From Spirochaetes bacterium GWB1_60_80 (GTDB lineage: Bacteria > Spirochaetota > Spirochaetia > Treponematales > UBA12059): a DNA stretch of 64,000 bases. The translations under genes and the position numbers were made by a program. The notes beneath the pieces are model-generated. The model was not told where the DNA came from, searched no databases, and was given only the letters and a program-made list of their open reading frames with translations. Positions 1-8,952 of the stretch are shown piece by piece; position 1 is the stretch's first letter; the number at the start of each line of letters is the position of its first letter. The stretch spans positions 62,001 to 126,000 of the forward strand of contig MIAR01000004.1 of assembly GCA_001829185.1 (NCBI GenBank). The letters are read 5' to 3'.

Positions 1-1081
1 TGGCCAATTCGCCGGTTCCGCCTGAAAAAGCCTCGAACTCAAAGACTCCGAGCGGACCGTTCCAGACAATGCTTTTAGCACTGGACAATACGTCTTGATA
101 GGTGGCAAGGGTCCTGGAACCGACATCCATACCCATAAGATGGGCCGGAATATCAATGGCATCAACCTTAATAGCCGCAGCATTGGCTTCAAAACGGTCC
201 GCACAAAGATGGTCAACCGGCAAGATGATTTTAACACCCAGTTTGGAGGCCGTAGCCAAAATGGCCTGGGCCGTTTCCAGTTGGTCATCCTCAACCAAGG
301 ATAAGCCGACCGTGTGTCCTTGGGCTTTCAAGAAAGTATAGGCCATGCCGCCACCAATTATCAACGCCGACGCATTCTTTAGTAAAGACTCCAGCACTGC
401 CAGCTTGGAACTGACCTTGGCGCCGCCGATAATAGCCACCATCGGCTTGGGTGGTGCTTTAACCATCGGCTCAAGGTAGGCGACTTCTTTCTCCATCAAA
501 AAACCACCAACGGCGGCTGGCATGAATTTGGCGATTGAGGCTGTCGATGCATGGTCGCGATGCGCAGTTCCAAAAGCGTCATTGACGAAGACATCGCCAT
601 AACTAGCCAATTCTTTTGCCAGACGATCACGCTGCAGGGGTTCACTGCTCGTTTCCTCGGCATGAAAACGCGTATTTTCCAGCATGATGATAGTTCCGTC
701 GGCTTGGGCCTCGATGAAGCCTTTCTTGCCAAAACAGCCATCCTCGCCGGCAAATACTACCGGCCGACCAAGCTTAGCGGCCAAGTAGGTGCAGACTGGT
801 TGCAGGCGATGTTTGGCGTTTATATACGCCGACTCATTCCAGGGTAAACTCTGTTTTTCAGCCTTTTCTCTGGCCTTCTTGCTATCCTTAGCAGGATCGC
901 CTAGATGGCTCATCAAAACAAGCGTCCTAGCACCTTGCTCCATGATGAACTCGATGGTTGGAATAGCGGCGGTAATGCGGGTATCATCCTGGACTTGGCC
1001 ATCCTTCATGGGTACGTTAAAATCGACCCTCATCACTACCCGTTGGCCTTTCAGCGAGACATCGCGAACGGTCTTAATCAT
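1..1081 (-). CDS. pgk: Phosphoglycerate kinase (partial, runs off left edge)
   Basis: Converts 1,3-bisphosphoglycerate and ADP to 3-phosphoglycerate and ATP in glycolysis. I translated the minus strand by hand: it begins MIKTVRDVSLKG and is open without a stop for 360 codons to the window edge. Visible family motifs are RVDFNVPM near residue 18, MSHLGDP, LENTRFH, DVFVNDAFGTAHR, the IIGGGMAYTF segment, and VWNGPLGVFE near the edge. The start is chosen because GGAG lies 7 nt upstream. About 35 residues of the C-terminus, with the nucleotide-binding glycine-rich loop, are outside the window. It follows gap on the same strand, separated by an apparent terminator, so it probably also has its own promoter or receives read-through. 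Confidence 0.96.
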   Translation of the reverse strand, partial: MIKTVRDVSLKGQRVVMRVDFNVPMKDGQVQDDTRITAAIPTIEFIMEQGARTLVLMSHLGDPAKDSKKAREKAEKQSLPWNESAYINAKHRLQPVCTYLAAKLGRPVVFAGEDGCFGKKGFIEAQADGTIIMLENTRFHAEETSSEPLQRDRLAKELASYGDVFVNDAFGTAHRDHASTASIAKFMPAAVGGFLMEKEVAYLEPMVKAPPKPMVAIIGGAKVSSKLAVLESLLKNASALIIGGGMAYTFLKAQGHTVGLSLVEDDQLETAQAILATASKLGVKIILPVDHLCADRFEANAAAIKVDAIDIPAHLMGMDVGSRTLATYQDVLSSAKSIVWNGPLGVFEFEAFSGGTGELA

Positions 1082-1151
1082 GATCTGACTCCGAATTGTT
1101 TGATCAATACACGATGAAGCGTCACCGTCGGCTGATCGGTCAGGCTTCCCA

Positions 1152-1180
1152 TAAAAAGCCCGCCAGAGAACTGGCGGGCT
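1152..1180 (-). terminator. Rho-independent terminator after gap
   Basis: On the minus strand a perfect 10-bp stem AGCCCGCCAG / CTGGCGGGCT with a 4-nt loop is followed by a short T run. It starts 6 nt past the gap stop codon, between gap and pgk. It may partly uncouple the two glycolytic genes. Confidence 0.85.
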
Positions 1181-1185
1181 TAGGA

Positions 1186-2286
<1,101 letters not shown>

Positions 2287-2338
2287 TTATTCTGCCCGCC
2301 GATTGGCCGCAGATCTGTATCCGAGCGAATACCGGCTA

Positions 2339-2367
2339 AGCATCATGAAAAAACCGGAAAATGTCAA
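2339..2367 (-). promoter_or_regulatory. Possible gap promoter
   Basis: On the minus strand a perfect -35 TTGACA (2362-2367) is followed after 17 nt by GATGCT (2339-2344), a poor -10 with 3 of 6 matches. It would give a leader of about 70 nt before gap. Only the -35 box is convincing. Confidence 0.3.
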
Positions 2368-2492
2368 TGTAAATGCCGGCAGACTTGATGTAAAATAACA
2401 CACAGCCCAAGACCGGGAAAATTAGCCGCTCTGTTGGTGGGTAACTTAAATACCGGTAAACCTTACTTGACAGCCAACCGATATAGTGGGTG

Positions 2493-2580
2493 TCGGGTTC
2501 GATGCAGTTCCCCTCCCAGTTTGCTGCATCAAATCCGATTGCCTGTCAGGGCGGCCGGTTGCAAAACCGGCCTTTTTATT
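2493..2580 (+). ncRNA. Candidate small RNA with C-rich apical loop
   Basis: The 313-nt gap between gap and the NHL-repeat gene has no open frame of interest but holds a compact structured unit. A 15-bp stem (TCGGGTTCGATGCAG at 2493-2507 with CTGCATCAAATCCGA at 2524-2538) has 13 Watson-Crick pairs, one G-U and one mismatch. It presents a 16-nt loop that contains CCCCTCCC. A linker follows, then a perfect 8-bp terminator hairpin and T run. A -10-like TATAGT at 2482-2487 would start transcription at the base of the stem, but no good -35 is seen at 17 nt. The C-rich loop could pair with Shine-Dalgarno sequences, as in known C-rich-loop sRNAs. It resembles neither SRP RNA, tmRNA nor a tRNA. Confidence 0.5.
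2553..2578 (+). terminator. Plus-strand intrinsic terminator of the candidate sRNA
   Basis: GGCCGGTT and AACCGGCC form a perfect 8-bp stem around GCAA, followed by TTTTTATT on the plus strand. Read on the minus strand it has no T run, so it does not serve the flanking minus-strand genes. It implies a plus-strand transcript arising in the 2263-2550 region. Confidence 0.75.
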
Positions 2581-4645
2581 GGAGAGGCGTAAAATAACCC
2601 GTTTCAACCTTACCGGATTTGGCCCGAAAATAAACCTCGACGCGCAAAGGCAAAAAACTGCGGCCGAATCCGGGGTCCGCCATTGATGAAAAGGCCAATC
2701 GATACACACCGCTGGGGCGACCCGTAATGCGGGCAGCCAAACCAACCAGCGATTCCGGATCATTGTCCCGCATGATGCTGCCGCCGGTTTTCTCGACCAA
2801 AAACTGCAGAGCATCGGTGATCGGCTTCATCCCAATATGCAAAACATGTAAAGAAATACGGTTGGCGACCAGCAGAGAGGCCAAGTCAATCAAAGTGAGG
2901 TCAGTGAGTAGATCCTCGTTAATTGAGCCCGATGAGATATAGATAATGGATCGATGGTTGGCGCTGCCGGTGAGCTCATTGGCAGCCAAACGCAATCCAG
3001 AGTCAAAACGCCACGTGGTATCGGGTTGCATAGCCAGAATGGCGGCTGTCATAGCCTGCAAGGTACCGGCCGTGGCCGGCTGCGGAGTGGCCTTGGCGAT
3101 GACCAGGCGATTGGTAGTCGTGGCACCACCCAAACTAGCCTGCAGATTTACCAACTGATTCCGGATCAATACCCGATTCGCTTGCATTTCGCCAGAACCT
3201 TCTAGCAAAAAGACATTGTCAATGGCAGTGGTTTCGTCTAGCGAACCAGACAGCCGGAACCCGCTGATGGAACGGATCGACTCCCTGACAAACCTGATTC
3301 CGGAAGAGTCAGGGCGATTGGTCTCGGTAGTACGGACAATTTCGGATAAATAAAAATTTAATTCGGACAAGCCGATAACTGGACGGCCATACGTATCAAG
3401 AACCTGAACATCGATTTGCAAATCCGGGAAGTTATTGGCATACACATTCTGCACGTCCAGATATAGCCCAGCGTAGATGGTAACCGGGTCGGCCAGTAGC
3501 ATGATCTGGGATGAATTATAGTCTACTACTACCAGATCTCCATTGGCGTCGATATTAGCACAGATTAAGCGAGGATTGCTTTCCGCAGTTCGATAGAGCT
3601 CACGCAAGGAACCACTAGCCGGGTCAAACAGGAGTATTCGACTGGTGTCTGCAATCAGCAATTGGCCGGCAACCACATTCAAGCCTTCGGGTCGTACCAA
3701 TTGACCGGGAAGGACCTGGTCAAGCAAATTTCCGTACAGGTCAAAAACCAGTATGGAATGCAATCCGGCGTCAGCCACGTAGAGTTGGTCGCGCAGAATG
3801 GCTACCCCAGTAGGCAAGCGCAATCCCTGAAAATCGCTGGACTGCCCATTGAAGGCCTGGATAAAATTGCCTTGCGCATCCAGCTTCACCACCCGGGCGC
3901 GCCCGACATCGCTGACATAAATAAAATCCGCGTTATCGGTAGTCAAATATTGAGGGCCGATGATCCGTTCAGTTGGTCGCGCGATCGGCGCATAATTGGC
4001 AATTTGACCGCTTTCGGATAGGAACGTTATCCGGTTGGGTGTGAATTCCGAAATAACCATCCGACCGTCAGCCATAAAGGACAAACCAAAGGGTCGGTCG
4101 AATCCGGATACCCCTCCATTGAATTTCTCAACAATCAGGCCATTTGCATTGATACGCAGGATCTCGTTACTGCCATTGGCAACAAGCAGCATCGATCCAT
4201 TCGGCAACGTACTGATCCAGGATGGGCGTAAGAAAAGCGGCGCTTGCCGAGAATCATTAGCGATGGCACGGCTCTCTACATAGCGCCCAGCCACCGGCCG
4301 CTGGTTGGCCCGAGTGATGGCGGAGTATAATTCCAGGCGCGCTTCAAGGTAGCTGCTTGGCTGGTCACCAGCCAAGGCATCACTCCATAATTCCATGGTC
4401 GTCGTAGACAAGCCAGATTTATTGTAGGCCTGCCCAAGCCAGTACAGCGTCAGGGGATCCCCCGGGATCGTCGCCAATACCGATTCCAAGAGCATGATGG
4501 CCTCGCCATACCTACCACGGTGGTAAGCCTCGACGGCGATACGGAAATTAGCCGTAGCCGCAGGATCAGTAACTCGATAGGCGAACTGTCCAAAGACTGA
4601 GGCGCAAGAAATGATTAAGGATAGTAAAATGACCGACCGTTTCAT
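2576..4645 (-). CDS. Secreted TPR / NHL-propeller / VWA-like protein
   Basis: A predicted exported protein of 689 residues with a signal peptide (residues 1-19, cut near VFG-Q). Residues ~30-100 look like two TPR units. Residues ~135-390 contain NHL-type propeller blades with repeating patterns such as PFGLSFMADGRMVISE, FIYVSDVGRARVVKLDAQG and QLYVADAGLHSILVFD. Residues ~400-660 resemble a von Willebrand A fold (IIYISSG, LHVLHIG), but the metal-site motif DxSxS reads EGSG at 482-485, so metal binding is doubtful. The gene overlaps the upstream TPR gene by 4 nt, so the two are translationally coupled. Function is unknown. NHL plus TPR secreted proteins are common in spirochaetes, where a surface or periplasmic binding role is usually assumed. 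Confidence 0.75.
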   Translation of the reverse strand: MKRSVILLSLIISCASVFGQFAYRVTDPAATANFRIAVEAYHRGRYGEAIMLLESVLATIPGDPLTLYWLGQAYNKSGLSTTTMELWSDALAGDQPSSYLEARLELYSAITRANQRPVAGRYVESRAIANDSRQAPLFLRPSWISTLPNGSMLLVANGSNEILRINANGLIVEKFNGGVSGFDRPFGLSFMADGRMVISEFTPNRITFLSESGQIANYAPIARPTERIIGPQYLTTDNADFIYVSDVGRARVVKLDAQGNFIQAFNGQSSDFQGLRLPTGVAILRDQLYVADAGLHSILVFDLYGNLLDQVLPGQLVRPEGLNVVAGQLLIADTSRILLFDPASGSLRELYRTAESNPRLICANIDANGDLVVVDYNSSQIMLLADPVTIYAGLYLDVQNVYANNFPDLQIDVQVLDTYGRPVIGLSELNFYLSEIVRTTETNRPDSSGIRFVRESIRSISGFRLSGSLDETTAIDNVFLLEGSGEMQANRVLIRNQLVNLQASLGGATTTNRLVIAKATPQPATAGTLQAMTAAILAMQPDTTWRFDSGLRLAANELTGSANHRSIIYISSGSINEDLLTDLTLIDLASLLVANRISLHVLHIGMKPITDALQFLVEKTGGSIMRDNDPESLVGLAARITGRPSGVYRLAFSSMADPGFGRSFLPLRVEVYFRAKSGKVETGYFTPLQ

Positions 4646-5334
4646 GTGCGGGCTTTCTTCCTTATAGCATCGACATGGCTGACGATTTCGGGGTGGCCCT
4701 TAAACTTGCGCGCTGCTTTGCCGACGAAGCGGGCGGCCGATTCAATCTTGCCCATCTTGTAATGTACCCAGCCCAGTGAATCAGCGTAGGCCGGATTCTC
4801 AGGGTCGGCTGCCATAGCCTTCTCGCAGTAGCGTAATGCTTTCGGAAGCTCGGTATCGAGGCACGCCATGACATAGCCACAACCGTTGAGAGCGCTCTTA
4901 TTGTTCGGCTCGAGGGACAGCGCCTTTTTATAGGCCTCCAAGGCTTCCTGTTTGCGGCCCTGAGCCCAGAAAGCATAACCGAGCACCGAAAAGGTACGGG
5001 CACTTTCACCGAATTCCTCAAGCAACCTTTTTAATTCCAGCTCAGCCAACTTGCTGCGGCCAGTTACCGAATAGATGTAAGCCAATGAAAACCGGCATTG
5101 GGCGATCCTGGCATCCTCTACACCGGAAGTAACGAGTTGCTCTAAGTATAACAAAGCTTCATCATATTTTTGCATTCGGGTGTAGCAGAGTCCAAGCAGG
5201 TAGGCAAGATCGAGGTAATCATCCTCGTCCACGGTTGCGCCGGCGAGCGTTACCAGGGCAGCCTCATAATCGCCGGCTTTATACTCGGCCACGGCCTTGT
5301 CTATGGCTTTCTGGCCTGGACTATTCCTGTTCAT
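4642..5334 (-). CDS. TPR-repeat protein
   Basis: A cytoplasmic protein of 230 residues made almost entirely of tetratricopeptide repeats (for example LDLAYLLGLCYTRMQKYDEAL, continued by similar units with GYAFWAQGRKQEALEAYKKAL and SLGWVHYKMGKIESAARF). TPRs form protein-binding solenoids; the partner is not evident. I chose the ATG at 5334 over one 18 nt upstream because the upstream codons themselves spell the Shine-Dalgarno AGGAGAGG, 7 nt before this ATG. It overlaps the end of surE by 14 nt and the following NHL gene by 4 nt, so surE-TPR-NHL form one operon. Confidence 0.8.
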   Translation of the reverse strand: MNRNSPGQKAIDKAVAEYKAGDYEAALVTLAGATVDEDDYLDLAYLLGLCYTRMQKYDEALLYLEQLVTSGVEDARIAQCRFSLAYIYSVTGRSKLAELELKRLLEEFGESARTFSVLGYAFWAQGRKQEALEAYKKALSLEPNNKSALNGCGYVMACLDTELPKALRYCEKAMAADPENPAYADSLGWVHYKMGKIESAARFVGKAARKFKGHPEIVSHVDAIRKKART

Positions 5335-6064
5335 GCCTATTCCTCTCCTCATTAACGTGGCAAGAGCGCGGATAGACCTCTACTGCCGATACAGCAACCA
5401 ATCCGTTGCGCACTGCATGCTCATCACTGCCGGAATCCTCCACCGAGATAACATCGCCATCGGTATAAAAGCAAAAAGTTAGGTTGCGCGAGCCCTTGGC
5501 AGTATGCAAGGTATCTTTGTAAATCCGTCGGCAGGGAAACGTCCAGGCCAGTTGATCCAGGTTTTTCCCCGTCATGCCAGAGGCGTTAATATTGAGAAAG
5601 GCATCAGTTGGACGGCGATCCAATAATCCATCCAGATTCACCGCTACGAAAGTAGCCAGAGCGGTGAACTGGAAGGGCGGATAAAAATCGGCCAATGAAA
5701 CCGCGATTCCAGGTATACCGCCCATAATCGCTTGTCTGGCTGCGGCCGCGGTTCCAGAATAGATCAGGTCAGTTCCAAGATTCGGTCCCTGGTTAATGCC
5801 GGATACTACGAGTTCGGGAATAAATGGAATAGCCCCATGCAGAACCATCAATACGCAATCGACTGGCGTACCAGAACAACTGTAGTAGCCAGGAGTGTGC
5901 TCTTTCAGAACCAAAGGATCCCGGAGTGTCATGGCATGACTCTGGGCAGACCGTTCGCGATCTGGCGCGACTATGCATATATCATGTTGGCTGGAAAGTG
6001 CCTTGGCCATGGCCAGCAAACCTTCCGCGGCATAGCCATCGTCGTTAGTCAACAAAATCCGCAT
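5321..6064 (-). CDS. surE: 5'/3'-nucleotidase SurE
   Basis: Metal-dependent phosphatase that removes phosphate from nucleoside 5'- and 3'-monophosphates. The 247-residue length fits the family. Signature elements are MRILLTNDDGY at the N-terminus (acidic pair D8-D9 for the metal), SAQSHAMTL, CSGTPVDCV, and VSGINQGPNLGTDLIYSGT leading into AAARQA. A Shine-Dalgarno GGAG lies 5 nt before the ATG. It is the first gene of a minus-strand operon with a TPR protein and an NHL-repeat protein. Confidence 0.95.
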   Translation of the reverse strand: MRILLTNDDGYAAEGLLAMAKALSSQHDICIVAPDRERSAQSHAMTLRDPLVLKEHTPGYYSCSGTPVDCVLMVLHGAIPFIPELVVSGINQGPNLGTDLIYSGTAAAARQAIMGGIPGIAVSLADFYPPFQFTALATFVAVNLDGLLDRRPTDAFLNINASGMTGKNLDQLAWTFPCRRIYKDTLHTAKGSRNLTFCFYTDGDVISVEDSGSDEHAVRNGLVAVSAVEVYPRSCHVNEERNRHEQE

Positions 6065-6138
6065 ATTTCTCCAGTATTGCAGTTGTAGTATGCTCGTGGA
6101 TCAAGGCTCAGACTACCAATGAAGCCTCGACGATGGCC

Positions 6139-7320
6139 CTATAAGTGGGCTAATATGGAAGGAACATAGGTACTCAAACCGGAACCACATTGCGCCTCCC
6201 AATATTGGGGCTTGAATCCAAAGATTCGTTCATACTCATCCAGACGTTTGAGGTATTCGCTTTTGGTATCGGGGCGCATAATGGTTAGAGTACAGCCGCC
6301 AAATCCCTTGCCGATCATACGACTAGCCAGGACGCCGTCGATTTCCAAGGCCCGTTTAACCAGCCAGTCAATTTCTGGGCAGGACACTTCATAGTAATTG
6401 CGCAAACCAGCTTGAGATTTGTTGATCAGACGCGAAAAGGCGAGCAAGTCCTTATTAGCGGCCGCGTCACGGGCTTCTCGAATCCGCTGTATTTCTTCGA
6501 TCATGAATATGGAATGTCGGCGGGCACTCTCAGGAATCAAGCCCGTGTATTCATCAAATTCCTCAAGATCAATATCGCGCAGCCGCCGCTTTTCTTTGCC
6601 CAGGAGTTGGACAATATTATGGGAATCATTGGAGCGTTTGGCAATTTCTTTATCGATAGGAACCCGGGGTACTCGCGAATCGGTAAACACCATCAGGCAA
6701 TCGGCAAAAAGAAACGGCAAAGGCTCCACCCAATCCTTGCCACCATCAACATACAACATCGATGAGGGGCGCGCTTGAACCAGTGCCGTATAATCGGCTT
6801 GCGGTGCATCCTTCTCAAAATACTCAATTTCAAGTTTGGATGCCATGCGCACGACATCTTCAGGCGAGCGAACCTGACCCGTTACATTGGCGACAGCCCA
6901 GATAGCTGCACATACCAACGATTCGGATGATCCAAAGCCCAGCCCATGGGGAATATTGCCAAGAATGGTAACATTATACCCATGGTCTGGCGTGGCGGCG
7001 CTGAAAAAAGCGTAAAAAGCCGCTTTTACATGATTGGCCCAGCGATCCTCGCGTTTGAATCTCAAATTTGTAATATTTGTCCGCTTTCTTTCATTAATAT
7101 CAGCTGCAAAAAATCTGATCGACGTATCTTTGCGTGCCGAAACCGCAATAACCGTTTTCATGTCCAAGGGCAAGGCGATATACATGCCCTCAATCTCGAC
7201 CAACTGCTCACCTAACAGGCGGATGATCGCCGGTGCAGATACAATTACATCAGGTGCATCATCATACTCCTGAATGTGCAAGGAGGAAATTTGCTCAACA
7301 TAATTATCTATGGGGTTCAT
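6139..7320 (-). CDS. GHMP-family sugar kinase, galactokinase-like
   Basis: A 393-residue kinase of the GHMP superfamily. The ATP-binding motif 2 reads GNIPHGLGFGSSESL and the C-terminal motif 3 reads GKGFGGCTLTIM, both close to galactokinase. The galactokinase signature GRVNLIGEHTDY is not conserved: the segment reads IIRLLGEQLVEIEG, so the sugar-binding His and Asp are replaced while the Glu is kept. Galactose may therefore not be the substrate. I chose the ATG at 7320, not an upstream one at 7437, because a TTGCTG-17-TATTAT promoter lies just before it and the upstream codons run through a hairpin. No Shine-Dalgarno is present; the predicted leader is only ~5 nt. Confidence 0.8.
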   Translation of the reverse strand: MNPIDNYVEQISSLHIQEYDDAPDVIVSAPAIIRLLGEQLVEIEGMYIALPLDMKTVIAVSARKDTSIRFFAADINERKRTNITNLRFKREDRWANHVKAAFYAFFSAATPDHGYNVTILGNIPHGLGFGSSESLVCAAIWAVANVTGQVRSPEDVVRMASKLEIEYFEKDAPQADYTALVQARPSSMLYVDGGKDWVEPLPFLFADCLMVFTDSRVPRVPIDKEIAKRSNDSHNIVQLLGKEKRRLRDIDLEEFDEYTGLIPESARRHSIFMIEEIQRIREARDAAANKDLLAFSRLINKSQAGLRNYYEVSCPEIDWLVKRALEIDGVLASRMIGKGFGGCTLTIMRPDTKSEYLKRLDEYERIFGFKPQYWEAQCGSGLSTYVPSILAHL

Positions 7321-7332
7321 ACTATCAGAGCA

Positions 7333-7361
7333 ATAATACAGCAAAAAATGGTGAGCAGCAA
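7333..7361 (-). promoter_or_regulatory. Promoter of the GHMP kinase gene
   Basis: On the minus strand TTGCTG (7356-7361), a 17-nt spacer and TATTAT (7333-7338). The -10 ends 12 nt before the ATG, so the mRNA would carry a leader of about 5 nt with no ribosome-binding site. Confidence 0.6.
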
Positions 7362-7397
7362 TCGTTTTTTTGGCATTATCCGTACTATTTGTGAGAC

Positions 7398-7430
7398 GCG
7401 CCCCACCATAAAAAGAGGGGCGCTTATTTT
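7398..7430 (+). terminator. Plus-strand terminator-like hairpin in divergent region
   Basis: GCGCCCC and GGGGCGC pair around a 12-nt loop and are followed by TTATTTTTG on the plus strand. No plus-strand gene precedes it within the window; upstream is the antisense of the GHMP kinase. It may block antisense transcripts or end a small RNA. Confidence 0.45.
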
Positions 7431-7452
7431 TGTGCAAAACAGGTTATTTTTT

Positions 7453-7481
7453 TTGACATTTAATCACCTGGAGTATATAAT
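7453..7481 (+). promoter_or_regulatory. Perfect-consensus sigma-70 promoter, leaderless
   Basis: TTGACA (7453-7458), exactly 17 nt, TATAAT (7476-7481). Only 6 nt separate the -10 box from the ATG at 7488, so transcription should begin at or next to the A of the start codon. Confidence 0.9.
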
Positions 7482-7487
7482 TCCCCT

Positions 7488-8096
7488 ATGACGCGGCTGC
7501 CAACGAAAGTACTACTTTTTTCAACCTGGATGTTGGGAAATTTACTGTTTTTTTCGTGTATCACCCCGCCAGCTGATACTACAGAACCAGATTCCGCTAT
7601 CTTGACAGTGCCCGAGGGTACAGACGGTACCACTATAACTGAACATGGAACGGCGACTGAATCGGTTGAACCCGTCGATACCACACCTGATACCCCATCT
7701 TTTGACCCAGGATCGGTCAGTGAAGAAATCCGGGAAGCAACCCTGTTCGATATCAAGGGTTTTATTGAAGATTTGAATAGTATCATCCAACGTCAGGATT
7801 ACAGTACTTGGTATGACTACCTGACCACTGCATATATCGAATTCTATTCCAATCCCCAAACCTTAGCCGAGCTTTCTGAGCTCTTCGTGATTAGGCGTCA
7901 GGGAATTGTGCTGCGCTCCTTGCGAGATTATTTTTTGTATGTTGTCTACCCGTCAAGGCAAAATGACAAGGTGGACGAGATCGAATTCTTGGCACAGGAT
8001 ATCGTCCGCGCTTACACCCTTGATGGACGCGGCAACCGGCTTGTGCTATATACGTTGCAGAGAATTGACAATGCATGGAAAATTACCAGGCTATGA
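7488..8096 (+). CDS. Putative lipoprotein, unknown function
   Basis: A 202-residue protein with a lipoprotein signal peptide: MTRLPTK, a hydrophobic stretch, then LLFFSC with Cys at residue 24 as lipidation site (a loose, spirochaete-style lipobox). A Thr/Pro/Glu-rich linker follows (residues ~27-70). The folded part begins around IREATLFDIKGFIEDLNSII and ends in a beta-rich segment (RLVLYTLQRIDNAWKITRL). The downstream half resembles small domains of the NTF2-like or DUF4440 type in length and strand pattern, but I do not recognise a family. There is no Shine-Dalgarno; the mRNA is predicted to be leaderless. The next gene follows after 14 nt, so they are probably co-transcribed. Confidence 0.75.
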   Translation: MTRLPTKVLLFSTWMLGNLLFFSCITPPADTTEPDSAILTVPEGTDGTTITEHGTATESVEPVDTTPDTPSFDPGSVSEEIREATLFDIKGFIEDLNSIIQRQDYSTWYDYLTTAYIEFYSNPQTLAELSELFVIRRQGIVLRSLRDYFLYVVYPSRQNDKVDEIEFLAQDIVRAYTLDGRGNRLVLYTLQRIDNAWKITRL

Positions 8097-8110
8097 ATCG
8101 GGAGGTTATA

Positions 8111-8854
8111 ATGCGCTCTTCAAGAGTACCACTTCTAATTGCACTGATGATCGTTATCATGGTGCCACAAGTCGCTGCCCAGTCTACCGGCAGCGAACAA
8201 ACCGTTGAGGAAGCTTACCTGCAGCAATCGCTGGAAGGCATGATCATCCGTGAACAGGCGTATGCCGCAAGCAAGGACATGAAACTGATTGCCCTTGAAT
8301 ACATCCGCGAAGCTATCGAAGGCAACCGCATTACCGCCGAGATCGCTGAAACGCTTCAGTTCTTGTCAACTGAAGGCATTCTCGATATTACCCGGTCGGC
8401 AGGCTTGGGCCGGGCGCTCAATAATTTCCCGGATGTCCGCCGTGAAGCCGCCATACTGCTCGGTAATATCCAGACCGTGGAAGCGAAAGATACGCTCATC
8501 AAACTAGCCCTGGCGGACAACGAGCCGATGGTCATCGCGGCGGCATTGCGCTCCTTAGGCAGAATTGGCATTGTCGAGAACGATGACGTAACCCAGGTGA
8601 TTGCCTTCATCATCAGCCGCTGGGATGTATTAGCGCCCGATAACATCTTGGCTTATGAAAGCTTAGCCGCGCTAGAGGCACTGGCCGATGCAAACGACGG
8701 CTTGCGTGATCCTGCGGCCATACGCGCCATCATCCGCATTTCCGAAGGGAATTATATCGCGGTGGTCAAGCAGAAGGCTCGGGAATTGTTAGCCAAACTC
8801 CGCCAACTATCAGCCGCGGCTACAAATGGTTCGACAACCACAACCAACCCGTAA
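8111..8854 (+). CDS. Exported HEAT-repeat protein
   Basis: A 247-residue protein with a signal peptide (MRSSRVPLLIALMIVIMV, cut near VAAQ) and helical HEAT/PBS-lyase-type repeats (VRREAAILLGNIQTVEAKDTL, then ALADNEPMVIAAALRSLGRIG and AYESLAALEALADAN). Such repeats make a protein-binding scaffold in the periplasm; the partner is unknown. I chose the ATG at 8111 because GGGAGG stands 6 nt upstream and the signal peptide starts there; an in-frame ATG 36 nt upstream overlaps the previous gene. It is the second gene of the unit driven from 7453 and is followed by a strong terminator. Confidence 0.82.
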   Translation: MRSSRVPLLIALMIVIMVPQVAAQSTGSEQTVEEAYLQQSLEGMIIREQAYAASKDMKLIALEYIREAIEGNRITAEIAETLQFLSTEGILDITRSAGLGRALNNFPDVRREAAILLGNIQTVEAKDTLIKLALADNEPMVIAAALRSLGRIGIVENDDVTQVIAFIISRWDVLAPDNILAYESLAALEALADANDGLRDPAAIRAIIRISEGNYIAVVKQKARELLAKLRQLSAAATNGSTTTTNP

Positions 8855-8876
8855 CGTTTTTCTTGTTGCCGGCTTA

Positions 8877-8906
8877 GGCACTGCTCCCCTCGGGGCAGTG
8901 CCTTTT
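8877..8906 (+). terminator. Intrinsic terminator after HEAT gene
   Basis: GGCACTGC and GCAGTGCC pair (8 bp, with further inner C-G pairs) and are followed by TTTTGCTTTT. The T run doubles as the -35 region of the next promoter. Confidence 0.85.
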
Positions 8907-8933
8907 GCTTTTCTGACTGAATAACACTATATT
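8905..8933 (+). promoter_or_regulatory. Promoter of the small proline-rich gene
   Basis: TTGCTT (8905-8910), 17 nt, TATATT (8928-8933). The predicted transcription start is near 8940, immediately before AAGGAGG. Confidence 0.6.
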
Positions 8934-8952
8934 ATATGCAAAGGAGGCTACC

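Noticed and set aside
496-753. Short open frames over the first 1.1 kb that could be read as small genes
   Set aside because: Hand translation of the minus strand shows an uninterrupted phosphoglycerate kinase that leaves the window; the short frames are its shadows.
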